Source: Sclerurus mexicanus (taxonomy: Eukaryota > Chordata > Aves > Passeriformes > Furnariidae). Taken from it: a stretch of DNA of 64,000 bases. The DNA lies in assembly GCA_013396755.1 (NCBI GenBank), contig VWZF01004937.1:515571-579570 (forward strand), read 5' to 3'. Below the pieces are notes generated by a model that was given only the letters and a program-made list of their open reading frames with translations, was not told where the DNA came from and ran no database searches. Below are positions 13,501-26,200 of this stretch, piece by piece. How positions within the stretch are numbered: the stretch's first letter is position 1; the number at the start of each line of letters is the position of its first letter. A program made the position numbers and the translations under genes.

Positions 13501-15207
13501 TGAATTTATTTACTACTTGTGTTGGGGAAAACCAGACGCTATCAAAAATTGGGTGTTGGTCATTGGAAACCTTTCTGGATGACAACTCACTTATTTTCAC
13601 TCCCCTGGTACATCCCACATGGTTTTGCAACAATTCAGACCGTAGTGAGGAGCAGCCAGTGGCTGAAGGGAGTGGAAACCAGTTCCCCAGTAGCTACAGA
13701 GCTGTAGCAAAGAGATCATCTGCTTCCAGCTGTGCAAGGACCTTGCACAATTCCTGCTGGTTTCTCTCCAGGACCAGGAACAGAAAATAAGGCATTAAGA
13801 AGCAGCAGTGTATAGATGGTACAACAGCAGCCCGCTGACCTTTGCAAGGGGAGCTCCTGCCACGCTTCTCCAAATGATGTTTTAAGAGAAAGAACACAGC
13901 TTTTGTTTCCTATTAAACAAACAAGCGCAACAACACACTTTGGGGAATTGTCAGGGTTTGGGGTCTGATTCACAGCCTGTTGAGGTAACAGAAAATGCTT
14001 CTCATTATGTGTATTTTGGTTCCTTTGGTGGAACTGGTTGCAATGAAAAACCCAAAGCTGGGCAGATATTTAATGTCTGGTTCAGACCAAGGGCTCCCTT
14101 CCACAAAATGCTGAGTAAAGCTGGCTAGAAAGCAAAACATCTGTTTTAGGAAAAATAGGGATGTTTTAGAATTTTTGTTTCATCAAAATAAAAAGAAGAC
14201 TGCTTGTTAAGGAGAAATCAAGTGAACAGAACAGAGGTTCAGCTCACAGCATGCCAAGGCCTGGCCAGAGGTATTCCTATAGGATGGAGGAGACCAGCAT
14301 TCATGTTTATGGTCTAAAATATCTCCTTGACTCTGACCAGCACAACTGCTCCTGTTGGATTGATTCTGACTTAATAAAATTCCCATTCCTTGGGGGAGAG
14401 GAGAGAGGATGATCCAGAGATTGGAGTATTTCCAATGACTATGGGAAGACTTTGTCAAATCCTTGCTCTGCTTTGCTTGGAGCCAACTCAACCTTTCCTG
14501 TATCCCACGGGTAAATCCACATCCGCAGAGAATGTGCTAACCACTGGGCTGCTGGCTGTGCTGGGGTCCTTTCCCAGTCAGTCTCTGTCCATCAGTCTCA
14601 GGCAGGGCAGGAAGATTCTTCCCAGAAAACATTTTGGGAAAATGATGTGTTTCCCATAAAAACACACAGGCACAAACAAGGGATGTGCTTTGCTCATGAG
14701 TAAAGTCTGAAGCAAAGATAATGTGCATTAAATAGAAATGTAGCCATTTTCTGCACCCAGGTCAGAATAAAAATGTTTTAATGCCTTTGAGCCCATTTCA
14801 CCTATTGCCATGGGCCTCACCAGCAATCAATAACACAGCCAAAGCAGCTGTATTTGGGGGCTTTGTTCTGCCACTTGATTCTTAAACAGATTTTTCATGA
14901 CCAAGATCAGAGGATGGAACAAATGACTGTTGAAGAAACCTTATTACACAGTGAGATCGCACAGTCCAGTCCCACAGCTTATGGTCCACATGGAAGCCCA
15001 GCTGAGAAATCCAGCATTGCTTTATCAGCAAAGTTACAAATATTTACTGAGAACAGAAGTCAGATGGGAAGGACTGTCTGATCCAAACTATGCATGAGTG
15101 TAACTGCCCTAAGCATGAAAACAACTGTTTTTTCTCCATTTTTCTTGCTGTATGGGTGGTCTCCAGTGTTATCCATAAATAATCTATTTTTTTTTAACTT
15201 TGTACAG
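4576..15207. other. Intergenic desert
   Basis: Long unique stretch with pyrimidine tracts at about 5342-5403 and 6920-6960. No gene, RNA gene or clear repeat is recognised. Confidence 0.5.
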
Positions 15208-15379
15208 GATAAAGAGGATAATAACCATACCAGCTTCACCAGCCCGTGGAGAGAACAGCTGAAGAGAGCATGTGAAATTGCTGTGATGAATAGCAGAAGA
15301 GGGGAAGGCTTCTTGCAGGGAGAGAGATCTAAGCAGCACACCGGGCCAGGAGGCAAGCTGAGAAAAAACTTTTTTGGAG
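15208..15379 (+). other. Exon-like segment of unknown identity
   Basis: A strong acceptor (poly-T then ACTTTGTACAG, ending 15207) and a strong donor (GGAG|GTAAGC, 15380) bound 172 bases with one open frame, beginning DKEDNNHTSFTSPWREQLKR and ending KLRKNFFG. The other two frames contain stops. I recognise no protein family and no partner exons, so it could be a lncRNA exon or a chance arrangement. Confidence 0.25.
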
Positions 15380-17284
15380 GTAAGCAGGTAGGTTGCTAGG
15401 GTGGTATTAAGAGTGGTGTATGGTGTTAAAGAATAGAAAGCCAACAGGTTCTTTGTGCGAAAGAAAACCAAAGAAAAATGAATGCAGTAAAATATGTGAT
15501 TTAAACCTTGTCTAAATTAAGAAAGAAAACCTAAAGTGCTATTCCAAAGAAAGAGCTTGAACTCAATCAAAGAAAAGAGGTTCTAAAACAGTATGGAGAA
15601 CCTTCCTCCTCTTTAGAGACACTGAGAGAGAAAATAGCATGTGCCTTTCCATTAAAAATGTGTCTTGCCAAGGAGGAAAGGCTGGAAACCCGGATGTTTC
15701 AAAGATGCAAAGCCCCCTGTCTCTAGTTAACTGTCTCAGCTCCGTGTGCAGTGATGGGCAGCCTTGGTGGTGGCAGAGCAAGTCTTGGGGCACTTGAAAA
15801 GCAGTGACCTGGAAGCCTCCATTCCAAAGGCAAGCTGCTCTGTCTGGGACACTGATCAGATTCCTAAGGTGCACATGGGATATATGCAAAGCACACCGAC
15901 AGCAGCCCAGCCTCCCCACTGCCTTTGGTAACTGCCAGAAGATCCAGGTAGATCAAATCCAGCAGGCAGAAGTTGACTGACCCCTTTAGCCCCAGATACC
16001 TCTGGACTGTTGGTAGGACTTGCTAAGCTTTAATCTGACTCTGGCCAGACAACACACTCACCTCAGGCTGGTTTGACTACTTGCTACCAGCAAATGTTAA
16101 AGATCAACACAGTAGAGAAATATTAACAGAATTTCAGGGCAGCAGCTCTTCAGAAAAATCCTGCCATGGGTTGAGATTTCCCCCTGATCTGTAGCTGCCA
16201 CTGGGGTGAGCTGGTTGTGGCCTCTTCTCCCTTTCACTAAGGACAGATGTAAACCTCCTCCATCAAGCTGGCTTAAGCTATGACATGATTGTCTCTGTAC
16301 ACGTAGCAATATCTTCCTACTTCCTGAAGTGTTTTGGAAGCTCACATCCATCGTGGTGGGACACCCACTGCTGCTGGCTAAAACTTCTAGGGAAGTACCA
16401 GCAGAGGTATCTGTCCACCATTCACAAAAATAATGATGCTTTTCAGAAGACACCTGATTTTTTTAAGTAGATCATGAATTCCCAAGTGCTTACATCACTT
16501 CTGAAAGTAAAATACTGACTCTTCAGTCAGAAGCTGTTGGAAGTATTTTCCTGGGTTTTCCAGTTATGCTCCTCTTGGAGCACTTGAGTGATTTTTAAAG
16601 GCACTGATCACCCACAGGTTGGGTTGCAGTTCCTGACAGTTGTGAGCCATCAGCACCTCTGGAGAAGTTCAGGAGTTTGGTGCCTCAGCTCATTTGCCTG
16701 TATTTTAAAACTATGGCCTCTGCTTTTATTGACTTTTGAGACAGGTGAAGTTGATAAAGTGAATGAATATAAAAAAGCGCAGCAGAGCATTAAAAGCAAG
16801 CAAGATGACAAGAAGAGATTGTGGCCAAGATTAAAAGGCAGGATTACATTGGGATGTTTTCCTTATGCCAAGTCCTCCTTTTTATTGCTTTTTCCCCCCC
16901 TGCATATGAAGTTGCATTGAAAAAACTGCATCCTGACTCTCCCACGTCCCTGTATTTTGTCATAGTCATTGATGCACATCCTTGTAAAAAGCATGTAAAA
17001 TACTTTTGTGGTTAAATGTCACCTGGCTTGATGGAAGCAGAAGCCTCACATACAGGGCTGGTAGGAATGAGCAATTTTATAAGTTAAAGTCTCTGCTGCT
17101 CCCCCTCGTCTGGACCTGTTCTCATCCTGAACCCAGCAAGGGCCTGTCACTGAAGTCACTTAAAACCTGGGATGGAGGATTTGTGCTCCAACATCCCATG
17201 CCTGTGCCCTGCAAGCTGCAGGTCTGAGCAGGGACTGTGTTCCCTGGCTGCAGTTCCTTGTGCTCAGACTGCAGCTTTGCCTGT
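15380..17284. other. Intergenic sequence
   Basis: Unique DNA between the exon-like segment and the 5S-derived SINE. Nothing is recognised. Confidence 0.45.
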
Positions 17285-17465
17285 GTTTCAGATTCCGTTT
17301 CGGAGGTCTGGACAATTCTGCTGCTTGGATCTCCCAAGTTAAACAGGGTCAGGCCTGGTTAGTTCTTGGATGGGGTGACCTCCAAGGAAAACACAGGTGT
17401 CAGCCTGCAGGAAGTGTGATGGTGATTCAGGAGGTGGCTCAGTTCCCTCAGAGCCAGGACTGGAC
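17285..17465 (+). mobile_element. 5S rRNA-derived SINE relic (SINE3/AmnSINE type)
   Basis: The stretch 17325-17378 aligns plainly with the 3' two thirds of vertebrate 5S rRNA: AACAGGGTCAGGCCTGGTTA followed by GTTCTTGGATGGGGTGACC, against 5S AGCAGGGTCGGGCCTGGTTAGTACTTGGATGGGAGACC, which covers the internal pol III promoter. After that it departs from 5S (CCAAGGAAAACACAGG, CTGCAGGAAGTGTGATGGTG, ATTCAGGAGGTGG), as in ancient amniote SINEs with a 5S head rather than an rRNA pseudogene. Head recognition is firm; the family name is tentative. Confidence 0.7.
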
Positions 17466-19784
17466 TGGTAAATCTCTCCAGGGCCAGAAAGTGCAGGACT
17501 GGCAGAGATGGCATTTCCAAAGGTCAGGGCAGGGTGGAAAACCAATGTGTGTTTTGTTTGCAAGGCCATGAGGAAAAGTTCCTGCCCTAGAAACGAGGCA
17601 CTTCCGATGTGATTAAAGAAGTCAACAAAACTCTGCTTCTCTAGAACTGGGAAATGACCCTTTGAAAAGATCACACCTCTGGGATTCCAGGAGGCCACAC
17701 AACACCCTTAGGCTACAAAAGCCAATTCTTTTATAGCCCTGCTGCAGACCGAGTCAGCCCTGCTCTGTGTGTGAAGAATGACCCTCCTTTACATGCCAAA
17801 ACACCAGCTTGATTAGCACCATGGGTCGGTGCAGGTTCCATCAGGTATCCTAACTTCCCTCCTCCACTGTGGCCACGGAGTTACATCCCCTGCCCTCAGG
17901 ATCAGCCTGTGCAGTGCTAAAACTGCTGAAAGGTTTCTCATCCCAGCCAGGATTAAAACAATTACCTCCTCTGTGTGGGCAGTTGTGGCCAAGTGTCTCC
18001 TAGAAGAGGTCCAATTAAATAGGAGCAATCAGGTGCTGTGTAGACTTGGCACAGTCTGTGGCTTGTCTCAGATTTCTACGTAAGTTAACTTAGAATGAAG
18101 TACTCAGTCTTGTTTTATCAAAACTAATTGGCACTTTTATAACTTTTGGGTCAAACATCCTTTTTGCTTTGCACTTTTTTTTAAGTTTCTGTGTAGAAGT
18201 GAATGAGAATTCTTGTAACACAGATCTTTCTACCTCTTTGGATACTCTCCTATATATTACACCTGGCTCAAAACTTCAGCTCTCTACATGAGAAATAATG
18301 CTGTGGTTCCTCCCTCTACACCTGGACAATGATGTCTTTAACATCACAGTTACTCAAGTGACATTCCTTTCTCAAACCAGTGTGAATGGATATGCCTTGT
18401 TGCCATAACGTGCCTTAAGATGAAATCCACCTTCAGGGCAGATTTTTTCCTTCATGGAGGAGAACATTTTCAGCACAATTACTGGTATTCCTCACTTGCA
18501 TTGCTAGTCTATTGATCACTAATTTATTGCATCTTTATTTGGGGCAGAGCTGAGTGCATGCTGGATTATAAAGTATTGAGTCACTGATCATTACTGATTT
18601 ATTGAGCCCTGCAAGGGGAACAGAATGAAACGCTGCTAAGCCTGTTTGAAAGTGAAGTCAAGTGAATGTAAAGCACATGCTTAAGTTAGTGCCTGCTTCA
18701 ATGTTGTCCTGAAAGAAGGATGGATTTCTCATCCTTAAGCATTTAGCATTAAATCATAGGGGTCAAAATTCTGGGTTTGTTTCACTGAATCAGTCAACTC
18801 AGTATAAGTGACTATTCCTGATCTAGCACTGATGGTGCTTTCCATGCAGGCTGGCACCTGGATGCTCCATCTCATCTGCTGCTTGTGTTGCTAAAATACT
18901 GCAGCCTTATGTACATTTTTGTCACTTGCATCTGGAATTGCCACTTCCTATCTGAGAGGAGAAAGGGGGGAGCAAGTACAATTTCTAGATTTTTGTGGGT
19001 TTAGGCATCTTCATGACAGCTTTAGTGAGATTGCTCATATTGTGCTCTTCCTGGCATTTTCTCCTTTTGAAGTCATTAAAACCAATTTCATATTTATAAA
19101 TAAAATGTCCTAATGCCTCTAATATATGATGAGGTCTGGCTGCTGCCTGCTTTTCTTTTGAATGTTTACACCAGGTGCCTCTTGCTTTCAAGGAACCAAG
19201 CAATGAATAAATTTAACAGATATTTCTTTTAATTAGCCCCCAAAGAGCTAGCAATGAAAAAACACTATCAGAAACATTCTAGTGCCTTAGAAAATATAAG
19301 ACTTCTTCACAAAGCCTCTACACAGAATTACAGAACAGCAATAAAATCATCACTTGCATGCAGAAATATAGATTGTTTACACAGGGATCTCATATGGACT
19401 GTGCATTTATTAGTATTAACTTCTAATCACACAAACATTTCCACGCTTGCACCTGAGTAGAACTATTTAAATCAGTGGGGCAACTGCTGTCTGACAGTAG
19501 GTACATGCATTAAAGTCTGTAGGATTAGAGCTCCATTTGTGTGTATCTCTAAAAGCTTTGCCTTCTCTCAGAAAGGGAGAAGGAAAATTTATATTCCAGA
19601 TTGCTGTAATTACTGTGGCACACACAGTATTGGCAGACTAAATTCTCGGAATGTCTGCAGTGTTTCCAAGCAGTTTAAGATAGAGGCTAAAGGCTGACAG
19701 TTTCTTATTCTGACTTACATTCTGCCCCCTCTGCTTTTGATTCTGCATTCACAGCTGCCACAAGAACGTCAGCACTGCAATAAA
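17466..19784. other. Intergenic sequence
   Basis: Unique DNA, AT-rich from about 18080 on. Nothing is recognised. Confidence 0.45.
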
Positions 19785-20230
19785 TATGCATTTATGTAGC
19801 ACCTTTTTTGAAGTTTTCTAAACACTTTACAGACAGCCCTTTATATTCACAGATCTCACAGTATTTTAGAAATCTCTCTTAGTATTGTTTTCCCTCTTTT
19901 ATTGAGGGAGCAATGGTTGTGTTTCCAGGGGAGTGACTGATCCAGGAACCAGTGCTTTCAAATTAGCTGAATCAGAATTCTCCTATGACAATTTCCCCTA
20001 AAAGATCTCAAGTGACTCTGAGGGAAAACATCCAATTTTTATTTCCATGTTGCAGTTCATTGGTATAGGCAGGATTACACAAGGATAATAAATAACAAAA
20101 ATAATGTCATGTGTGACAATAGTCAGCCTAGAAAACTCCTGTCAACCAGACACACAGTAATTATGCCCACTCTGTGGCTGGGATGTTGGGAAGAGAATCC
20201 AAGAATCCTGGCTCCAAAGTTGTTTGTAGT
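19785..20230 (+). mobile_element. Ancient L3/CORE-SINE-like relic
   Basis: The start (GCATTTATGTAGCACCTTTT, then AAACACTTTACAGACAGCC) matches the well-known 'catttatatagcaccttt...aaagcactttacaaa' pattern of L3/CR1-L3-type amniote repeats. The end (GGGAAGAGAATCCAAGAATC, CTGGCTCCAAAGTTGT) matches the 'gagaatagaacccaggagtcctggctcc' tail. The middle is too decayed to follow, so the two ends may belong to separate copies. Confidence 0.5.
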
Positions 20231-23200
20231 AGGTAGATCATGGGGGGTGTTAATTCTGCACCGAGTTCCCCCACAGGACAGTTTCACATGGGGCTTTAAA
20301 GGAGACTAAATTTACATCCTGGGCTCTGTTTTTTAGCCTGGTTTATCGGAGTTGCAGTTGAATCATCCCCAAGATGTACAGATAACAGAGCTGACTGTGT
20401 GCCCATGCAACCCTGATCCTGGAATATCCCCCAAAGCTGGAGCACTGGGCAGGGCAGAGCAAACGCCTGCGCGTGGATCTGTAGGAACCAGAGTGAGCCT
20501 GTCCTTTTGGTAGCTGGTGCACTGCTCTCAGGTGTGTCTGTGCCTCTGGCACATCCCATAGGATCCATAATCTTCCACTGAGGAGTCACAATCCCCAGAT
20601 AATGGAGTGTACAGGGTCAGCCCATGGTATTGATCCAACCCCTGAAACAGCTGGTTGAGGAAAAATACTCCCTTCTCTCCTGCAGCTATAGGGAAGTTCC
20701 TTCTTTAGAGACCACTCCAGGGCTACAGAAACATTCTCTTCCAGCAAACTCTTTCCCATAATGTTGTTATGGGCAATGCCTGGAAAGTGGCAATCAATTC
20801 TTGTTTGAAGTCATTAACAACCAGAAATGAACGCAGGAGTTGGTGTGAGAGGGCTGGAAATAGGAGAACATTTAAAGTGTATCTCTTACATGGGCTCCAG
20901 CAGAGAAAGGGAAGAGATCCAATTGCTTTCCTACCCTCGGAATTTCTCTGTTGGTTTTAATAGTCTGATAGCCTAATGACAAACTCCACACACACTCTGG
21001 GGTATGTTCTCAACTTAATCCATGGGGATACATGTCTGTAATACTCATTAATGTCAAGGAGCGTTAGGACGAACATAAATCTTTGCTCACTAAGATGTGA
21101 ATCTAGACTCTGATGCACACCATACAACATCAGCTGCTGACTGAAGAAAAAGAGGAATTCCAGCACCTAGAAAGTCTACTTGAGAGCTCCTAGACTAAAC
21201 AATCAATCCAGCCAAAAAAAATCAGGGATGAAATTTCTACTCCACACTTTTGGTTCAAAACACCAGCTGTGATAGAGAGCGGTGCATCCCCAATGGGCTC
21301 ACACAGGAAGTCCATAAAATCCCAAAGAATCCCCAGTCGGCTAGACGGAGTCTCTAGTTCCACCAGAAACCTTGAAAAATAGATAAGCAGTGCATTTCTC
21401 AGCTAATTGTCAGTGCTATACAGCTCAGGAAAACATCACACTCTACGTACACATAAAGAGAAACTTCGACGCCAAGAAATTAGAACTATGCTATAACAGA
21501 CTTCTGATTTGTGATTTCTTTGGCACCAAGCTTAACACAAAATCACTGTGATTTCCAACTACAAATATTTTTGGAACCACCAGACTTGGTCCCATGTGCA
21601 TGTTAAATGAAATGAATGTTCAAAATTCATAATAAAACTCCAGAGGGGAGACTCCGATTAGAATATTAACATTAATCTTGGGAAGTCACTAGGAACCATT
21701 CAAGCTATAATAATAAATTGCAATAAAGAGGGAATAGAAGGGCTTTTTTTGCTGTCTGTTCAGTAAGCAGGTGTTACTGCGAACTCTCTAATCTGCACAG
21801 CACAGAAGTGAGGTGGTTGCCCTTAAATTTTCCAGTTGCATAAAGTAAATAAATGACATTATCAAATTATGTACAACGATCCCTCTTATGGGAGCCCAAG
21901 TGTAGTTCAGGGACTGGTGCAGATACTGAGATAACGTAATGCAGCTCTCCGAGAGGAGCCTGGAAAGTTTTCAAAAGCAATCCTTCTCTCAGCAGCTCCG
22001 GAGCCAGAAGCAGGAGCTTGGGCTCACTCCAGATTTATGGCAAGAGCCATGCCCAGGCCACTTGGTGGTGGGGAGGTCCCTGATCTCTGACCCTGGGAAG
22101 TCACAGATGTCAGGCCACGATGGTGTCCCGCTGCTCCTGTGCTGGAGCAAGGGCTGAGCTGTGCTGGTCTGACCTGCCACCTGTCCTGATCTCTGTAATG
22201 TGGAACCAGGCTGAAGGGATGAAACTGAGATCTCTCAAATGGTACCAAAGTACTTCAGCAACAGTGGCTCGGTTTTCAAAATGAGTGGTCACTATTAGAA
22301 GCTTTAACTAGCAGGACTTCTCAGCTCTGTCACCCAGGTAATATGGATAGATATGTTCAGTGTTAAACCACTGTGTTTAAAAGCTTTGGCCACTGTCTCT
22401 AACACTGTGGTTCACTGTGTACAGCATTTGCTTGTAAAATTCTGCAGGGAGAATGATCAGGAGGTGAATCGAACCAAACCAAGCCCGCCCTTTTGCTTTG
22501 ATTGGACTTTTTCAAAGTTTGGTGTTCTGAAATTTAAGTGGTGACAGAAAAATTTCTCATTATGATTAAAAAATTGGACTCAAGTGAGACTAGTATATGA
22601 TTCTACTGGCAATGTCATTGTATTTTCCCAAGTAGATGAGAAATGAGGTATACAGGAATTTCTTACTTTAGTAAAAGGTTGCTTTCCAGCTCAGGCACTG
22701 ACTCCCAATGGTGAACATATTTCTGTTGTTATGGAGAACTCATTTTTCACACCTGGCTATTTTGTGGTGTTCGCTGTATTTTTGATGCAACTCAGATTCC
22801 AGGAAGTCTGGGAATTCCCAAAGCAAAGTCTGCTCTGCAGAGATCTGCAGCTCAGCAGCAACAGTGAGGAACTGGAAGCTAATCTGTGTTGAACTGTATC
22901 ATTGGATCTTTGGGGATTCACTCAGAGCTTGTTAGGAAACAAATCCTGAAATGCAAAGCACCAGGACACCTCAAGGAAATTCTTTGATCACAGGTACAAT
23001 GCAATTCACAAAGAACTGTCTAAACATGCAGTGATTTTACTGTGGGTCCCTGTGAGGAGATTTCTGCGTGCAGCATCACAGAGCAGCAAAATTGTCCTTC
23101 CAGGTATGACACTGCTCTATTAATAGACTATGAAGTACTAGGAGCAAATGAAAGACACTTCAGATGACTCTTGAAAAATGAATCAGGATCTGCTCTGAAA

Positions 23201-26200
23201 TTGGACCCCAAGTATGGAAACATAAAATAGGATGTGTCTGAGTGATTATTTTGGGGCCATATGGTTTCTGACTCTGCTCCACCCTCCTTTTCAGGAAAGC
23301 AACATCTCCCAGCACCCTGCACTCATTTGAGATTGACACGGGCGTGTTTTGGGAGAACACTTTGTTGGGCTATCAGGAATTTTGTTCTTTCGCAACAGAC
23401 AACTGCTCTGGTAATGCCTCCTGACCTGTCTTTGTGGAAAACACTTACGCAGGGAGAAGCTCTTAGGCACCAATTCTCGTCTTCATCCTACAAATAAGTT
23501 GCTGGCTTTTCTCTTCAGCACTCTGCTTTAATCTCTCCTGTCTCCTGTTTGACACATCTCTCCTGCTGGCTGCTGGTGGGACAAGCCTGTGATTTGTTCC
23601 AAGCAAACACATGGGCACAGTTTCCACCATTGTGTGGGCTCATGTTCTGAACTTACCTGTGGGTGTTTACTTTGGTGGCATGACCTGGTATTTTGTAGCT
23701 CTGTGTCTTTCTTTTCTTGCTTCCTTGATATTTTGTTCCCCTCAGCCATGATAACTCTTCGTCAGAAGCTGCTGCATTTCTGCTTTGATCATATAGAACG
23801 TACCCTATAGCCTCGGGTAACACAGTGCTGCTTAATACAGATGAAATAGCTACAAACCCTCTTAGAAGTAGGGTTTAAAAAGGGATACCAGTGAAATCAG
23901 ATCCCTCTAGCTGGACAGCAGTCTGATAGCAGAACAAGGGCTGTTGTGGTATTTGGCAGCCAGACACTCTTTATTGTTATTAGATGAAACAAAGCTTGTG
24001 ATCTTTAGTCCTTGACCTTCACTGCAGCAGCACACTCTTAATCAGACCTTAATTTAACACCTAACATGGTCACAGAAAGCACTGGCCATGGGCTGCTAGT
24101 TTAATTACACATAGCTGATATCATCCAAACCAATTTAACCTCATTGCTGTGTGCTGGGCACCGGGTGGGAATCGCCTTCAGACACAGCACAAGCGCAACA
24201 GAAACAAACAGCGCTGGGCAAAGTTCGGGGCGTTCCCTTCCAACAGAAAGAACTGCTCTGTTGGATGCTTTGCAGATGATGGTGCAACCTTTTCGAGAAG
24301 AGCTGCAGTCAGCATCGTCTGCTAAATTTGTTTGCCCTTTATGCTTTCACTCTGGCATTTTAAGTATTTCTAATATTTAAAGTTTAAGCATCTCGCCGAT
24401 GAGATTTTTTCCCCTCCACGTTCACGGGATCTGTGGAAGCATCTGACAACCAAACTATGTAACTGGTTAAAAAGTATTATTTATGTCTCATGATAAGACT
24501 TTCACATTGTGCTGCTGCTCTCTGCTCAGTTCTTCACAAACTGACACAATATTTATATTTTTGACATTTAAATCTGAACAGCCATATTTTTGCATGTTTT
24601 GACACAAAATTTGGTCTCTCTCTGAATTAGTCTGGAAATCTGAAAACATCCAAATTCTTCTTTTAGAAGCAGGATTGTTTTGATTAATCAGGTTTCACTC
24701 AATTTTTTTTCTGCCAAAAGCACCATCGGCAAACCAAATGCACAACAAACATCGTAGAGAGTCTGCAGGTTTTTAATGAAATCACAAATTTTCCATGAAA
24801 TCCCAGCTAAATACAAAAGGATTGTTGTGAATATCACAGGTTTACTTGAAGGATGGCTACCTCTAGCAGAGCACTTATGGGAAAACACTAATGAATAAAA
24901 GTGATGTAAAATATTAACAAGCAGCGAGAGTTTGGTCTCTGGGATTTAGAAAACACTGCCAGGGTGTGCCCTGAGACACGGGGCAGTAATGGGCAGGCAC
25001 TGGACACACACCCTGTGTGACCACTGTGCACATGGAAAGGTGAGGGTGCATCACCTGCCACTCTCAGCCACAAGCTTCTTACTTCCATTCCGCAAATGAC
25101 TTCACAAGATGTGAGAATCAAGCCCAAAGATTTTACATTGCGAAGAATTTGAAAGCAAAATGAACCCAAAATCCCCGAAAGAAGATCTGAGTAAAATCTG
25201 TGTTTTCTTCTGTTGCAGAGGAAAGCCAGACCTTGCCCACACCAATGCTTTGTGCTTTGAAGGCCAGATCACTGCACATCTTCTCTGGTCCTTGCAGTGC
25301 AGGGGGTTTGAGTTTCAGCTCAGCCTTGGACGGGGAGAAGGCTGGTGTATGTTTAGTGCTCAGTTTGAGTTGGTTCAGGATGACTGCTGTGTAGTCATGT
25401 TCTGGACCCCTCTGCACAAACTTTCCATTGTAGACCCCTTACACTGACTGAGCTTTGGCTGGGACAAAAGGCAGCCTTGCAGTGTCAGAGCCATGGTGGG
25501 GCAAGGTTTAATCTCTAGCTGATGCTGTACTTACACAAAATCAATATGAACAGCAGGCTGTCACTGCAACTGCAAAGAGGACCTCTATGACAGGCTTATG
25601 CTTTTTTTAAAAAAACTATTTCAGTTCATCTTGTGCAGTTCTTTTGTATAGGTAATTCTTTCTGTTGCAGGGTCTGCTGAAATGTTCCCAGGCCTGGCTG
25701 GAGGATCAGTGTTGCTTTAAGACCTGAACAAACAGTTACACGCCTTGGTAGCTTCACATCCAGTAGCCAGAACAAATGACATTTTGCATGAGTTCTTCCA
25801 AATGAATTGCTCTGTGGCCACTGTAGACCTTTGAGTTTTTGACTCATGATAGAATACTGTTAAGGCTTTTCTTGTGGAGCTTTCAGTACCCCGATTGTTG
25901 CCAGAGTTAACTCAGAGCCTGGTGTGGCTTCACATACTCGTGTGGGTTATATTTTGACTCGAGCGTTGGACTTTTTTGTGATGGAATGTTTTTACAGGGC
26001 TCTCTGTGACCTCATGCAAGGGCAGTGGCTGTGCTGATTTGCAGGAATGTCGGTGGCTCTGCAGACACGTCAGGGTCTCCCATTAAGATGTTTCTTTGGC
26101 CTCGGCAGCAGGAGGGGGGATGCTGCGAGTGCTGTTCCTGGGATGCCCCGCAGTCCCTAACACAGCCCCAGAGCAGAGCCGGCAGCAGGGTGTTAATGTG

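Noticed and set aside
13323..13790. 155-codon open frame
   Set aside because: No family resemblance and no splice context.
17285..17400. Intact 5S rRNA gene
   Set aside because: Only the 3' two thirds of 5S is well matched, the 5' part is decayed and the 3' end switches to SINE sequence, so it is not a functional gene.
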